Notes under the pieces: model-generated | Told to the model about the DNA's origin: nothing | Databases searched by the model: none | Seen by the model: only the letters and a program-made list of their open reading frames with translations | Assembly: GCF_036346105.1 (NCBI RefSeq) | Contig: NZ_CP107811.1 | Location: 6,839,501-6,903,500, forward strand | Source: Streptomyces sp. NBC_00539 | GTDB taxonomy: Bacteria; Actinomycetota; Actinomycetes; Streptomycetales; Streptomycetaceae | DNA: 64,000 bases | Direction of reading: 5' to 3' | Made by a program: the position numbers and the translations under genes | Shown here: positions 1-10,336 of the stretch, piece after piece | How the letters are laid out: each line of letters opens with the position of its first letter | How positions within the stretch are numbered: the first letter of the stretch is position 1

Positions 1-179
1 GCGTCGACGTCAGACTCGAACGGCACCCCACCTCGCTCAAGGCAAAAATAACGTCCTCGATCATTCCCTTCGCCGGGCCGGTGTTCCGCAAGTCGTTCAG
101 GGAACCCCTGCACACCACGTAGTGGCACCGCGCCTGCAAAGGACCGCGCCCGCAACCCGCTCTGGCACCGGAGAAACGC

Positions 180-1205
180 ATGAGCACCTATCGAGCCGCG
201 CAGGTCGACACCGCGAACGGATCCTTCCGGATCGTCGAGCGCGAGGTATCGCCTCCGAGCCCCCGTCACGTACGGATTGCGGTCGAGGCCTGCGGAATCT
301 GCCACAGTGACGCCATCTTCGTGAACGGCGGCATGCCCGGCACGCGGTTCCCTCTGGTTCCGGGCCACGAAGTCGCCGGGCGCATCGAGGAACTCGGGGA
401 AGGAGCCGAGGCCGACAACTGGAACGTGGGAGACCGGGTCACGGTGGGTTGGTTCGGAGGGAGTTGCGGTCACTGCACTCCCTGCCGGCAGGGCGACTAC
501 ATCGTCTGCGACAACCTCAAGATTCCTGGCTACGCCTACGACGGAGGGTTCGCCGAGGCCCTGATCGCACCGATCGACGCCCTGGCCCGGATTCCCGACG
601 CCCTCCAGGCGTCCGACGCGGGACCCATGGCGTGCGCGGGCGTCACCACGTACAACGGTCTGCGGCGCAGCTCCGCCCGGCCCGGCGACCTCGTGGCCGT
701 CCTGGGCATCGGTGGGCTCGGTCACCTGGGGGTCCAGTACGCGGTGGCCATGGGTTTCGAGACCGTGGCCATGGCCCGAGGTACGGAGAAGGCCGAGTTC
801 GCCAAGCAACTGGGAGCGCACCACTACATCGACAGCACGGGACCGACACCGGTCGCGGAATCCCTCCTGTCCCTGGGCGGTGCCAGAGCCGTACTGGCCA
901 CGGCCGGAAGCTCCGAGGCCATCGCGGCAGCGGTCGACGGCATGACGCACCGAGGCGAACTCGTGGTCATCGGAGCGAGCCCCGACCCGCTGGGCGTCAG
1001 CCCGCTCCAGCTGATCATGCGCGGCAGGACCGTACGTGGGCACCCGTCCGGCAGCGCACAGGACGTGGAGGACACCATGGCGTTCAGCGTTCTGCACGGC
1101 ATTCGTCCCATGGTGGAGACCGTGCCGCTGACAGAGGCGGAGGGTGCCTACCGGAAGATGCTTTCGGATGCAGCGCGTTTCCGGATGGTGCTCACGAACG
1201 GCTGA
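180..1205 (+). CDS. Zinc-dependent alcohol dehydrogenase (MDR family)
   Basis: 341 residues, the normal length for a medium-chain zinc alcohol dehydrogenase that oxidises alcohols or reduces aldehydes with NAD(P). The N-terminal GroES-like domain shows the catalytic-zinc pattern CGICHSD (Cys41) followed by GHE (His63). A structural-zinc lobe has Cys96, 99, 102 and 110. The Rossmann fold carries GIGGLGHLG near residue 176. The ATG at 180 has a GGAG-type ribosome site about 10 bases upstream. It stands alone: the next recognisable gene is 1 kb away and on the other strand, so its pathway cannot be read from context. Family assignment is firm; substrate is unknown. Confidence 0.93.
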   Translation: MSTYRAAQVDTANGSFRIVEREVSPPSPRHVRIAVEACGICHSDAIFVNGGMPGTRFPLVPGHEVAGRIEELGEGAEADNWNVGDRVTVGWFGGSCGHCTPCRQGDYIVCDNLKIPGYAYDGGFAEALIAPIDALARIPDALQASDAGPMACAGVTTYNGLRRSSARPGDLVAVLGIGGLGHLGVQYAVAMGFETVAMARGTEKAEFAKQLGAHHYIDSTGPTPVAESLLSLGGARAVLATAGSSEAIAAAVDGMTHRGELVVIGASPDPLGVSPLQLIMRGRTVRGHPSGSAQDVEDTMAFSVLHGIRPMVETVPLTEAEGAYRKMLSDAARFRMVLTNG

Positions 1206-2216
1206 CCCCGCCGGACCGACGGCCGTGGTGAGCGGTGGCGCCGGCGACATGCAGAGGGTGTGCAGGCCCGCGCGTTTCCAGGAGCGCAGGAGTTCGTAGT
1301 CGCGCGGGGAGACGAGGGACCCCAGGGCCCGTCCCCAGTCCCCGATCGGCGAGAACTGGTGAAGTCCGCCGTTGGGTTGAGGACATCGCGGGGACCTTGC
1401 GGTCGACGCCGAGCAGGTCCCGACACGTAACGGATGCGCATCCGCCCGCGTCGCCGAAGCCGTAGGACCTCCGGTGACCTTCAGGACGTGAAGCCGTTCG
1501 CACTCCCACTTCGGGCAGCGGCTCCGCGAGCGCCCAAGCTATACGGCGCCTGGCCCGCCGAGCGGCCCGCGCTCACCCCCGGCGTGCCCTGCTGAGGGAT
1601 GGCCGGCCCGTGACATCACCGTGAACGCCTTCGGCGGCCCCAGCAAGGGGGCCGGGATGATGCGATCGCCGCTGTAGGCGTACAGGTCCGGCGCTCCGAA
1701 AGGACCTCAGGAGCCGAGCACGTGCTTAGATGCGTCGCGTTTCCGGGACCATCGACGAGGGTTCGCGTGATGGCCTGGCCGTCAGGCCGGTGGTTGCGAG
1801 GCTTTCCAGCCGGCCCCAGGGCTGTTCCACCTCACGGCGCAGCGCGTTGCTGCTTTTCAGGGGTGCGCGCCCCGCGCGAAGTCGAGGTCGTCCGGCAGAA
1901 CCGCTTTCAGCGCGTCTTTCCAGGCGCCGGTTGGTGAACGCCTGAATGCCTTCAAGCGGTGCATGCATCCCGGGAGGCGGTGGGCCCGGTGGCTCACCGG
2001 GCCCACCGTCGTCGGGTCTCCTTTTGCTGCTACCCGAGCGACGCTCGTCCGGCGCGGGATCATCCGTGGGGTAAGCCTGGGGGAAAAGTATGGGGTATCC
2101 GGGGGATAAGCGGTCCTCCACGTGATCCGTGTTTTGCCTGGTCAGGTGTGGTTCTTCGGTCGGTGCCGAGCCGGATTTTCATATGTCTGGGTGGGTGGTG
2201 CGGGGCGGTCGTCTGG
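1206..2216. other. Gene-free stretch with weak coding relics
   Basis: About 1 kb without a credible gene. On the minus strand near 1240-1375 one frame reads like a short piece of real protein (SPRDYELLRSWKRAG), and near 1860-1960 another reads LKAFRRSPTGAWKDALKAV. Neither has a start, a stop at a sensible distance, or a family I recognise. I take both as possible remains of decayed genes, not as functional features. Confidence 0.3.
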
Positions 2217-2546
2217 TCAGCCGGGCATGCCGAGGGCGTTGTCGGGTCTGCAGTACGGGCAGGGTTCCACGCCGTCGGCGAGCATGCGGCGGGCTTGGTC
2301 GCGGTCAATGGGCTTGCCCTTGCCCATCCCGCACCCGCCGACGTGCACGCGCAGTGCTTGAGGGCCGTCGGCGGTGCGGATGGCTTCGGCTTTCCAGTCC
2401 GGGGGAGGCGGCAAGGGAAGTCGGCTCTGCTCCTCGGTGAGGGCGGCTTCGAGTGCGGCGACGGTGCGTGCGACCTGGTGTTGCTGCCAGGTCAGCCAGG
2501 CCTGGACCGCCCGCCACCGCTCAAGACGCTCCTCGGTGTCACTCAT
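2217..2546 (-). CDS. DUF6233 family protein
   Basis: 109 residues starting at the ATG at 2546. The protein has an N-terminal helix (ERLERWRAVQAWL), a PPPPDW linker, the phrase VHVGGC, and a C-terminal block DRDQARRMLADGVEPCPYCRP. As remembered, this matches the Streptomyces family DUF6233, whose function is unknown. The start overlaps the stop of the upstream minus-strand gene by four bases (ATGA), so the two are translationally coupled. A longer upstream reading frame exists but lies in the wrong frame of its neighbour and is ignored. Confidence 0.8.
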   Translation of the reverse strand: MSDTEERLERWRAVQAWLTWQQHQVARTVAALEAALTEEQSRLPLPPPPDWKAEAIRTADGPQALRVHVGGCGMGKGKPIDRDQARRMLADGVEPCPYCRPDNALGMPG

Positions 2547-2839
2547 GACGGCCGCGCCCCTGGGTCGGACACGACGAAGGCGCCGTCGATGTAGCGCACC
2601 ACCAGCTCCTGTTCCCCGCCGGGCGCCGCCTCGGCCGCCTCTCGCAGTTCCACCCGCCGCAGCGCGCCGTGTCCGCCCGCCCGCCAGAACGGGTGCGCGC
2701 TGATCCGACAGAACAGGCGGATCAGCTCCCGCCGTAGCTCGGCCCCGCCCCGCTCCGGCCGGACGGCGAGCAGGTTGTACGTGCGGGTCCACTGCTGCTG
2801 GAGGTGGATCAGGTCGTCGGGGAAGGGGAGTGGTGCCAT
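2543..2839 (-). CDS. Small hypothetical protein paired with DUF6233
   Basis: 98 residues, no signal peptide and no membrane segment. The N-terminal half is helical (PDDLIHLQQQWTRTYNLLAV); the C-terminal half ends in a short beta-like stretch (LVVRYIDGAFVVSDP). I recognise no domain. A small protein of this kind often precedes DUF6233 genes in Streptomyces, and here the stop overlaps the next start, so the pair probably acts together. No role can be assigned from the sequence. Confidence 0.7.
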   Translation of the reverse strand: MAPLPFPDDLIHLQQQWTRTYNLLAVRPERGGAELRRELIRLFCRISAHPFWRAGGHGALRRVELREAAEAAPGGEQELVVRYIDGAFVVSDPGARPS

Positions 2840-3374
2840 CCACTTAGTGAAACATGTGTTCGAATATCTGTGCGACGCCTGCGGGCTTCAGGTCGGGAAT
2901 GCGGGGGTGGTGAAACGGTTCACTGAGTGCCTTCGTCGAGAGGATCCGCGTTACTGCAGGCTCCTGCAGGGCAATCTCGCCTGGCACCACCGTGTCAACC
3001 GCTACCGGGAACCCAGTCCCCTTGACTGACCGCAGGGAAGAAGCCCGGTCGAAGGTGTCAACACGGAACGACCTTCCCTACGCGCTCCGCCGAGTGAAGC
3101 GCTCATGGTCCAGCGCCGCTTCCAAGCCGCAGCAGCCGACGGACCCGGCCCCGATTCGCGCGCAGGGCGCGTGTGACTTCCTTGGGCAGGTCCCGGCCAA
3201 CTTCGGTGTCCTCCGGCTCGTCGGGTATGTCCACATCAGCGCGGACTGCCGCACGCGATCACCGAGGCCGTCGGCCCATGCGATCGGAGAAGCCCAGCGG
3301 TCTGGGGGCTGCCGGGGCCGGGCGCAGCCGCCGGCTGCCCCCGCCGGTGTCAGGCAGGGGCGGCCGGACCCGCC
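2840..3374. other. Mostly gene-free interval
   Basis: About 530 bases between two minus-strand genes. The only content I can support is a short coding-like remnant at 3108-3255, listed separately. No promoter or terminator is obvious. Confidence 0.4.
3108..3255 (-). pseudogene. Possible fragment of a TPR-type protein
   Basis: One minus-strand frame reads DVDIPDEPEDTEVGRDLPK followed by EVTRALRA and ends at a TGA at 3108. Acidic proline-rich starts of this kind are typical of cytoplasmic tetratricopeptide proteins of Streptomyces, which continue for more than 200 residues. Only about 45 residues survive here and no start codon fits. Identification rests on memory of the family and is weak. 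Confidence 0.3.
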
Positions 3375-4106
3375 TCAGGCGGCGTGGCCGCCGTCGACGG
3401 AGAATTCGGCGCCGGTGATGTAGGTGGCTCCGTCGCCGGCGAGGAAGGTGACCATGGCGGCGATCTCCTGCGGACGGCCGAACCGGCCCAAGGCCGTCAT
3501 CGCGGCCTGGGGGCCCGCGTAGGGCCCGTCGCCGGGGTTCATATCGGTGTCCACCGGTCCGGGGTGGACGATGTTGGAGGTGATCCCCCTTCCTCCGAGT
3601 TCGCGGGCGAGGGCTTTGCTGAGTCCGGTGAGCGCGGACTTGCTCATCGTGTAGAGGGTTCCCCCGGGGCCCGGCACCCGCTGGGCCATACAAGTGCCGA
3701 TGGTGATGATCCGGCCTCCCTGACTCATATGGCCCGCTGCCGCCTGAGAAGCGAGGAAGGCCCCCCGCACGTTGACCGCGAGCACGCGATCGACATCGGC
3801 CAAGGTGAGCTCCTCCAGCGGACCGACAACCCCCACGCCCGCATTGTTGACCAGTACATCGAGCCGGCCCAGTGACTGCGCCGCCCAGTCCACAGCGGCC
3901 GCTGCGTCGGCGACGTCGCCCGCGTCCGCTCTGACCGCGACGCCCCGACGGCCGAACGCCTTCACCTTGCCGATCACTTCCTCCGCCGCCACCTCGTTGG
4001 CCGCGTAGGTGATGGCCACATCGGCTCCCGCCTCGGCCATCGCCAGCGCGATCGCCGCACCGATCCCCCGACTGCCACCCGTCACCAGTACCGCCTTGCC
4101 GTTCAT
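3375..4106 (-). CDS. SDR family oxidoreductase (FabG-like)
   Basis: 243 residues, the standard length of a classical short-chain dehydrogenase that reduces or oxidises a carbonyl/alcohol with NAD(P). The cofactor motif TGGSRGIG is at residues 9-16, NNAG at 87-90, and the active-site pair Tyr152/Lys156 (YTMSK). The usual catalytic serine position reads IGTCM, so Thr138 appears to replace Ser. The C-terminus ends in the typical FSVDGG. It is closest in style to 3-oxoacyl-ACP reductases, but without fatty-acid neighbours the substrate is open. The ATG at 4106 follows an AGGAGGA-like site on the minus strand. Confidence 0.92.
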   Translation of the reverse strand: MNGKAVLVTGGSRGIGAAIALAMAEAGADVAITYAANEVAAEEVIGKVKAFGRRGVAVRADAGDVADAAAAVDWAAQSLGRLDVLVNNAGVGVVGPLEELTLADVDRVLAVNVRGAFLASQAAAGHMSQGGRIITIGTCMAQRVPGPGGTLYTMSKSALTGLSKALARELGGRGITSNIVHPGPVDTDMNPGDGPYAGPQAAMTALGRFGRPQEIAAMVTFLAGDGATYITGAEFSVDGGHAA

Positions 4107-4402
4107 GTGTCCTCCTCATCATCGTTGGTTGATGATTCAAGGAAACGAGAAAGCGGCCCTGCGCGCTGGCGGGAATCCGACCTGGCATTCGCACCTGCCG
4201 CGCCCACCCCCGTGCGCCGCAGCCACCGTCGGCGTACGGGGCGCAGGGCCACCCGGATGTGGCTGGGGTGATGTATTTGGAACGGCCCACCAGCCACCCC
4301 CAACCCGGAGAAACGGTCCGATTGCCCGGCGGGCCGGCACCCGCCCCCGCAGCAACAACGCCCTGGAAACAGGACGCCGGGGGCACCGCCTCCGGAGAAC
4401 CG

Positions 4403-4809
4403 CTGCAAATCGTGTATCGCATCGACGGCGAACCGCACCTGACCGAGGAGGTGCTCGACCACTTGGAAGGCCACCGCCGCTCGGCCCCGGTACGGGCCGA
4501 AACGCCGCCGTGGACCAGATCCAGCTCGACCTCTACGGCAAGGCCGCCTGCGCCCTCGCCCAGGCGGAGGACATCGGCGGCATCCGCGGCTGGCACGCCT
4601 TCGCACGCGTCATCGACTGGCTCACCCACCACTGGGACCGCCCCGACGAGGGCATCTGGGAGAACCACCTCGGCCTGTTCGCCGAAGAGATCGGCCCCGC
4701 TGGCGAACAGCTCGGCAACTTCCCGCAAGCCTTCACCCACCTGGCCCTGATCGACGCCGCCCTCGCCCTGGACGAGGAACTCGACCGTGCTGAGGGCCGC
4801 ACCGGCTGA
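4403..4809 (+). pseudogene. Glycoside hydrolase family 15 pseudogene (C-terminal relic)
   Basis: Two adjoining frames carry typical GH15 text: [20 protein letters not shown] in frame 2 to about 4495, then [17 protein letters not shown] and [10 protein letters not shown] in frame 1. A one-base frameshift near 4497 separates them. Between DEGIWE and [11 protein letters not shown] roughly 150 or more residues expected in this family are missing, so an internal deletion also occurred. The N-terminal half of the enzyme (normally about 600 residues) is absent. The gene encoded a trehalase- or glucoamylase-like enzyme and is dead. Confidence 0.75.
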
Positions 4810-4871
4810 CCGCACCTACCCCGGCCACCCTGCGCTCTCCATGGGCGGCCAACCGTGTCGTCCAGGCGGAG

Positions 4872-6284
4872 TCACTGCTGTGACGCGTCTGGCGGCGTCG
4901 TCGTCCCGGCTCCGATGGCCGAGGGCCGGGCGCCGCGGGGCAGCAGGCCCGCGGCGGTCAGTCCGCCCAGGCCGACGACCGCGAGCGCCGCCATCGCCGC
5001 CGCATACGCGCCCTTGCTGAGCCCCGACACCAAGATCGTGCCCGCCACGGCCGTGCCGAGTGAGGAGCCGAGGTTGGAGATGCTGCGCGACAGCCCGGAG
5101 ATCTCGCCCTGCTGCGTCTCGGGGAAGCACGACTGGACCATGTTCACCGAGGGGGTGAGCATCACTCCCAGGCCCAAACCGATCAGCAGCAGGCCGGGAG
5201 CGAACGCCCAGGCACCGGGCTTCCAGGCGACCAGGGCGAGGAGTAAGGCGATGCCCGCGATCGTCACGATGAAGCCCACCATGATGAGGGTCCGTTGCGC
5301 ATGGCGCCGGGCCAGCTTCTCGGCCGCCAGCGAGGAGGCGAGGATGCCGAGGGTGGCGGCGGTGAAGATGATGCCGGTCTCGATCGCGTCGTAGCCGCGC
5401 ACGACTTGCAGGTAGGCGGCGACGGTGAACGAGACGCCCATCAGCATCAGCCACTGTGTGTTCTGGGTAACCAGGCCGAGGTTGGAGGTGCGGTTGCGGA
5501 ACAGCGCGGTCGACAGCAGTGCCTCCCGGCCGGCGCGCTCACGGCCGCGCACCCAGGCGAAGAAACCGACCAGCCCCAGCGCGCCACCCAGCAGCAGGCC
5601 CAGCGCCAGCCAGCCGTTGTTGTCGACGGCCAGGATGCCGGTCACCAGCAGCACCAGGCCGGCCGCCGACAGAACGGCCCCCACCGTGTCGAAGGGCCGG
5701 GCCGGGTCGGGCGGCAGCGGGTCGACGAGCCGGCGGCTGAGCACCACGATCACCACGATCACCAGCGCCTGGAACACGAACGCGGCCCGCCAGCTGATCG
5801 CGCTCGTGATCAGCCCACCGATCAGCGGACCGGCGGCCGCCCCGATCCCGCCCATCGCCATGATCGCGCCGAACGCACGCGCCCTCGACGCCGTGTCCGT
5901 GAACAACAGCGTGGTCAGGATGTAGACCGGCGGGATCAGCAGCGCCGTGCCCACGCCCTCCAGAATCGAGTTCCCGAGGATCAGCACACCCAGCCCCGGC
6001 GCTGCCGCGCTGAGCACCGCCCCGACCCCGTAGATCACCAGTCCTGCCAGCAGACAGCGCTTGCGCCCCCACTTGTCGGTCAGTTTCCCGCCCGGGATCA
6101 TCAGCGCAGCCATCACCAGCAGGAAGATCGTGATCGCGACCTGGACACCCTGCACGGTGGTGTCCAGGTCCTCGCTGATGTCGTTGATCATCACGTTCAT
6201 GTTGGAGCCGGCGAAGCTGCAGATGAACTGTGCCAACGCCAGCGGGGCAAGCACCCGTCGAGCCCCCGCCGCCGTCCCCGCCAT
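4872..6284 (-). CDS. MFS drug-efflux transporter (DHA2-like)
   Basis: 470 residues, almost wholly hydrophobic, with about 12-14 membrane segments. The loop between helices 2 and 3 reads GGKLTDKWGRKR, the classic MFS motif A, and GAAAGPLIGG in the fifth helix resembles the efflux-specific motif C. The first helix contains NVMINDI, reminiscent of the N-x-x-x-P/D region of multidrug exporters. It probably exports a small hydrophobic compound with proton antiport. It is convergent with the GH15 relic and has no adjoining regulator, so the substrate is unknown. Confidence 0.9.
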   Translation of the reverse strand: MAGTAAGARRVLAPLALAQFICSFAGSNMNVMINDISEDLDTTVQGVQVAITIFLLVMAALMIPGGKLTDKWGRKRCLLAGLVIYGVGAVLSAAAPGLGVLILGNSILEGVGTALLIPPVYILTTLLFTDTASRARAFGAIMAMGGIGAAAGPLIGGLITSAISWRAAFVFQALVIVVIVVLSRRLVDPLPPDPARPFDTVGAVLSAAGLVLLVTGILAVDNNGWLALGLLLGGALGLVGFFAWVRGRERAGREALLSTALFRNRTSNLGLVTQNTQWLMLMGVSFTVAAYLQVVRGYDAIETGIIFTAATLGILASSLAAEKLARRHAQRTLIMVGFIVTIAGIALLLALVAWKPGAWAFAPGLLLIGLGLGVMLTPSVNMVQSCFPETQQGEISGLSRSISNLGSSLGTAVAGTILVSGLSKGAYAAAMAALAVVGLGGLTAAGLLPRGARPSAIGAGTTTPPDASQQ

Positions 6285-6485
6285 TGCGCCACCTGCCCAT
6301 CCGCCAAGTCCGATGCTCTGAGGAACTGCGACTTTCTACGCAAGCAGGCTGCCGCTGACATCACGCAACCGCCATCCCGACCGTCGCACGGCCAAACGCC
6401 GCTGGGCCGAAGGCGCGCAGGAGCTATCTCACGGGGACACCGTGGCCGAGGAGGCTGGCGCTGGAACTGCGACCAACTGGACGAC

Positions 6486-6743
6486 ATGAGCCGCCGGGAG
6501 GCGATCGACCCCGCGCAGTACAAGGCGTACGCGGACGATCCGGGCGAGCTCCACCTGAACAACCTCTGCACCGCCCCGGCTGGAAGACCGGCGGCTGGAC
6601 CCGCTGGAGCCCCACCGGGCCCGCCGCCCCTGGGCGCCCGGGACGGCAACTTCACCTTGATCGACATCACCGGCGGCAACAGCCTGCAGCTCCACGTCTG
6701 CCCGTCTTCTCCGTACCACCCCCACTTCGAGCTGCTCCAGTGA
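6486..6743 (+). pseudogene. Relic of a DUF1963-like protein
   Basis: The end of this stretch reads LQLHVCPSSPYHPHFELLQ and stops, which matches the usual C-terminus of Streptomyces DUF1963/YwqG-like proteins. Slightly upstream, in a different frame (about 6575-6640), the text GWKTGGWTRWSPTGP matches an internal motif of the same family. The two parts need a frameshift near 6640 and the N-terminal two-thirds are missing. I infer a decayed gene. Confidence 0.5.
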
Positions 6744-6914
6744 GTTCGTGCGGAAGTCCTCCGCGCCGACGCCCAAGCCACAATCGGCACCGCGATCGAC
6801 TCTCCGGTCAGCAGCCTTGGCCGACTACCAGGTGATCCAAACGACGGGCCCCAGCCTCCAGCGGACCGGGACGGCAATGAACAGAATGACCTCGAGCTCT
6901 ACCCAGGTCGTACG

Positions 6915-8225
6915 TCAGAGGCGTACGACGACGAGGGCGATGTCGTCACGGGCGCCGCCGACGACACCGAGTTGCGCAAGCAGCGTATCGGCGAGCTGCT
7001 CCGGGCCGAGGTCGACCAGGCCGCCGAGGGCCGTGGTGAGGCGGCTCAGGCCGGAGTCGATGTCCTCATTACGGCGTTCGATCAACCCGTCCGTATAGAG
7101 GACGAGCGTGTCACCCCGGTGGAAGGCGGTGCCCGATTGGGGCCGGGGAACGTGTTCGGGCCGGGCCCCCAGCGGCGGGTCGGTGGCCTGGTCCAGCAGC
7201 TCGCAGGTGCCGTCCGTATGTAGCAGCACCGGCGGCGGATGCCCGGCACTGGAGTAGACGAGCAACTGGGAGCGGGTGTCCACGAGAACGGTGACCGCGG
7301 TCGCCGCGAGTGCCCCGTCGACGGAGCGGGCGTACATGCCCAGCACCTCCAGGGCCTGGGCCGGTCCGACGACCGCCCGGCTGGCAGCGGACAGGGCACT
7401 GCGGAGCATGCCCATGACGGTGGCGGCTTCCAGGCCGTGGCCGACGACGTCGCCGACAGCGACGGTAAACCGGTCCTGGGGCAGGTCGACGGCGTCGTAC
7501 CAGTCGCCGCACACGTTCAGCGAACCGATCGCGGGCAGGTAGCGCACCGCGACATCGGTGTGGCGGGCAAGGTCCGGGGAGCGCAGCATCGCCTCCTGCA
7601 GGGTGAGGGCAACCTCCCGCTCCCGGGCGTGCGCCTCCCGCAGCTCCTCGTTCAGCCGCTGCAGTTCCCGCGCCCGCGCGTACAGCTCGGCCTCCATCCC
7701 TTCCTTGCGCGGCTGGCCCTCGTAGTAGTGGCGGAACCGGCGGGACCGCATCAACGCGGTCACGTCCTCCACCCGGTGGATGATCCACGCCACCCGGCCG
7801 TCCGAGCCCTTGACGGGCGTGTTCACCGGCGACCACCAGCGCTCCTCGAACACCCCCGGTTGCGAGACCACGGGGATGTCGTACTTCTGCACCGGCATGG
7901 TGTCCGCCTGACCCGTGGCCAACACCCGGCCCAACGACGCCCCGAGGTTGCTCACCCCATCCGCGCTCGGATCACCCGGATTGTCGGGAAACGCCTCGAA
8001 CACATGCTGGCCCACCAGGTCCTGACGGCTGCGGTCCGTCGCCCGCAGATAGGCCTCGTTGACAGCGACGATCACCAGGTCCGGCCCCAGCACCAAATAC
8101 GGGCTCGGCGTTGCGGTGAACAACGCCCTGTAGTCGATCTCCGGCCTCACGACCAGCGGCTCCTCATCCAGGCATGCCCCTGCGGCCAACGTACCCAGCC
8201 ACTGCGCCATCCGCGCGCCGGGCAT
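6915..8225 (-). CDS. PAS-domain SpoIIE-type serine phosphatase
   Basis: About 436 residues. A PAS sensor domain occupies roughly residues 30-160 ([20 protein letters not shown] onward), then a helical linker rich in Glu/Arg (residues 180-210), then a PP2C/SpoIIE phosphatase domain with the metal-binding blocks [14 protein letters not shown] and [10 protein letters not shown]. Such proteins dephosphorylate anti-sigma-factor antagonists and feed the stress sigma-factor networks of Streptomyces. There is no adjacent anti-sigma factor, so the partner lies elsewhere. Start at 8225 or, five codons on, 8210; neither has a clear ribosome site. Confidence 0.9.
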   Translation of the reverse strand: MPGARMAQWLGTLAAGACLDEEPLVVRPEIDYRALFTATPSPYLVLGPDLVIVAVNEAYLRATDRSRQDLVGQHVFEAFPDNPGDPSADGVSNLGASLGRVLATGQADTMPVQKYDIPVVSQPGVFEERWWSPVNTPVKGSDGRVAWIIHRVEDVTALMRSRRFRHYYEGQPRKEGMEAELYARARELQRLNEELREAHAREREVALTLQEAMLRSPDLARHTDVAVRYLPAIGSLNVCGDWYDAVDLPQDRFTVAVGDVVGHGLEAATVMGMLRSALSAASRAVVGPAQALEVLGMYARSVDGALAATAVTVLVDTRSQLLVYSSAGHPPPVLLHTDGTCELLDQATDPPLGARPEHVPRPQSGTAFHRGDTLVLYTDGLIERRNEDIDSGLSRLTTALGGLVDLGPEQLADTLLAQLGVVGGARDDIALVVVRL

Positions 8226-8956
8226 CCATCCTGTGCGGCGCCGCGAAGGCCGCGATCAGTGGCGCACGCCCCCGGGCCGGGGACGACACCATGGGCACGC
8301 AGCCAGTGGCACGGTGGCGTGCGCACGGTGTCCTTGTTGAACGACGGGAGCCGATGCGGGGAAGCCTGCGCATCACCGACCGCTTCCAGGCCCCGCTCGC
8401 ATGCGCGATCTGGGCAATGTTGCCCGTGGGCGAGACCTGAAATGGTTCCAACGGGTGGATTCCTCCACTCGGGCCGGCGTGGCAGGGGGACTGGCCGGCA
8501 GCCGGGATGTGTGAATGTGGGTGCCCAGGATGCTGCCCGCTCCGGACGGCGGGTACGGCAAGCCGCCTCCTCGCTCGTGAAGCCGTCCGTCGCCCATGGA
8601 TGGGAGACGGCCGCTTCGCACCGGGGTCGCAGGGGCGCAGCGGCCTCTGCCTGGGCCCTCGCGCCACCGCACCCTCTCCTGGGGTGCGGATGTCCAGCGC
8701 CGTGCTCCTTTGCTCCAGCGCGTGGCGCCGCCCCACGGCCCATGCGCCAGGGTGCGCGGGAAGTCCGGCGCGGCAGGGCGCCGATTGCGCCGGCATCCAG
8801 AGGGGGAGATGACTGCACATCCGCGAGCCCGTCCGACACCTGGAAGCGCCAGGTCTCCGCAACGTCGGCCCGGGTTACCGCCGGACGGCTGATCCTGGCG
8901 GTGCCCCAGCAGCAGACTCAGGCCCGGTGCGGTCGGGTCGGATCTTCGAGGAGACG
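8226..8956. other. Gene-free stretch
   Basis: About 730 bases of G+C-rich DNA with several open but unconvincing frames on both strands. I see no family motif, repeat or IS terminus. It probably holds the promoter of the ClC gene near its right end. Confidence 0.4.
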
Positions 8957-10336
8957 ATGCACATGCCTGCCGGACCGCCCGCCGAGTCCTCCGATTCGGC
9001 CGGCCCCGCTGCCGCGCCCCCGGACCCGCTGGCCATCGTCCGGACCCGCGGATACGTGGCGGTGTTGCTGATCTCCGCCCTGCTCGGTGTCCCGATCGCC
9101 GCCGCCGCCTTCGGCTTCCTGGCTCTCGTCTCCGAGCTCAAGAAACTGGTCTACGACGACCTGCCCAAAACCCTCGGCTTCCACGGCACTCCCGACTGGT
9201 GGGCGATTCCGCTGCTCGCCGTCGCGGGAGTCCTGGTCGCCCTGACGATCCGACACCTGCCCGGGGGCGGCGGCCACAAGCCGGCCGAAGGGCTCAAGAC
9301 CGGCGGCACGCCCTCGGCCGCCGCGCTGCCGGGTGTGGTGCTCGCCGCGCTCGCATCGCTCAGCCTTGGTGTCGTCCTCGGCCCGGAAGCCCCGCTGATC
9401 GCGTTCGGCGGCGGCCTCGCCGTCGGCGCCGTCAGGCTCCTCAAACGCGATGCCCCGCCCAGCGCCGTCGCCGTGATCGGGGCGGCCGGCAGCTTCGCAG
9501 CCATCAGCGAACTGCTCGGATCCCCGCTGGTCGGCGCCTTCCTGCTGATGGAGGCCACGGGACTGGGCGGCCCGATGATGGGTGTGGTGCTGGTACCCGG
9601 CCTGCTCTCCGCCGGCGTCGGATCGCTGACCCTCACCGGTCTGGGCACCTGGACCGGCCTGGGCACCTACTCGCTGGCGCTGACCCACGTACCGCCGGCC
9701 GGCCGGCCCACCCTCGGCGAGTTCGCCTGGGCGATCCTGGCGGGCGCCCTCGCAGCCCTCCTCGGGGAGGCGATCCGCCGTGCCTCGCTCTCCCTGCAAG
9801 ACCTGGTCGAACGCCACCGGCTGGCGCTCTCCGTCCTGATGGGCGCCGCCGTCGGGGTCATCGCTCTGCTCTACGCAGTGATCACCGACCGGCCCGCCAC
9901 CGGCGTGCTGTTCTCCGGCGAGGACGCACTCGGCCCGCTCCTCGCCGACAGCGCGACCTACACCGCGGCCACCCTGGTGGCCCTGCTGGTGTGCAAGGCT
10001 CTGGCCTACTGCGCCTCGATGAGTGCTTTCCGCGGCGGTCCCGTCTTCCCCGCCCTGTTCGTGGGCGCCGCCGGCGGCCTCGCCCTCTCCCATCTGCCCG
10101 GCCTGGGAACCACCGCGGGATTCGCCATCGGCGTCGGTGCCATGGCGGTGGCCATGTTGAAGCTGCCGATGACCTCCGTACTGCTTGCCAGCCTGCTCCT
10201 CGGCACGGAGGGACTGGACGTGATGCCGCTCGTGATCGTCGCCGTGGTGGTCTCCTACGTGGGCACGCTCCGGCTCGCCCGGCGTCCTGCCGCACCGCAC
10301 GGCGCAGGGCTGCAGCCGGCAACGCCGGCCCCGTGA
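8957..10336 (+). CDS. ClC-type chloride channel/antiporter
   Basis: 459 residues from the ATG at 8957, chosen because GAGGAG lies just upstream; an in-frame codon at 8927 gives a less likely longer form. The protein has about ten membrane helices. The motif GPEAPL contains the gating glutamate of ClC proteins, and FRGGPVFPALF matches the second filter-lining helix of the family. Helix text such as GSFAAISELLGSPLVGAF also fits. It should move chloride or exchange it for protons across the cytoplasmic membrane. It is not in an operon. Confidence 0.9.
   Translation: MHMPAGPPAESSDSAGPAAAPPDPLAIVRTRGYVAVLLISALLGVPIAAAAFGFLALVSELKKLVYDDLPKTLGFHGTPDWWAIPLLAVAGVLVALTIRHLPGGGGHKPAEGLKTGGTPSAAALPGVVLAALASLSLGVVLGPEAPLIAFGGGLAVGAVRLLKRDAPPSAVAVIGAAGSFAAISELLGSPLVGAFLLMEATGLGGPMMGVVLVPGLLSAGVGSLTLTGLGTWTGLGTYSLALTHVPPAGRPTLGEFAWAILAGALAALLGEAIRRASLSLQDLVERHRLALSVLMGAAVGVIALLYAVITDRPATGVLFSGEDALGPLLADSATYTAATLVALLVCKALAYCASMSAFRGGPVFPALFVGAAGGLALSHLPGLGTTAGFAIGVGAMAVAMLKLPMTSVLLASLLLGTEGLDVMPLVIVAVVVSYVGTLRLARRPAAPHGAGLQPATPAP

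Noticed and set aside
5295-6743. A 482-residue plus-strand frame across the MFS gene
   Set aside because: Antisense shadow; only its last 85 residues (DUF1963-like) carry meaning and are listed alone.
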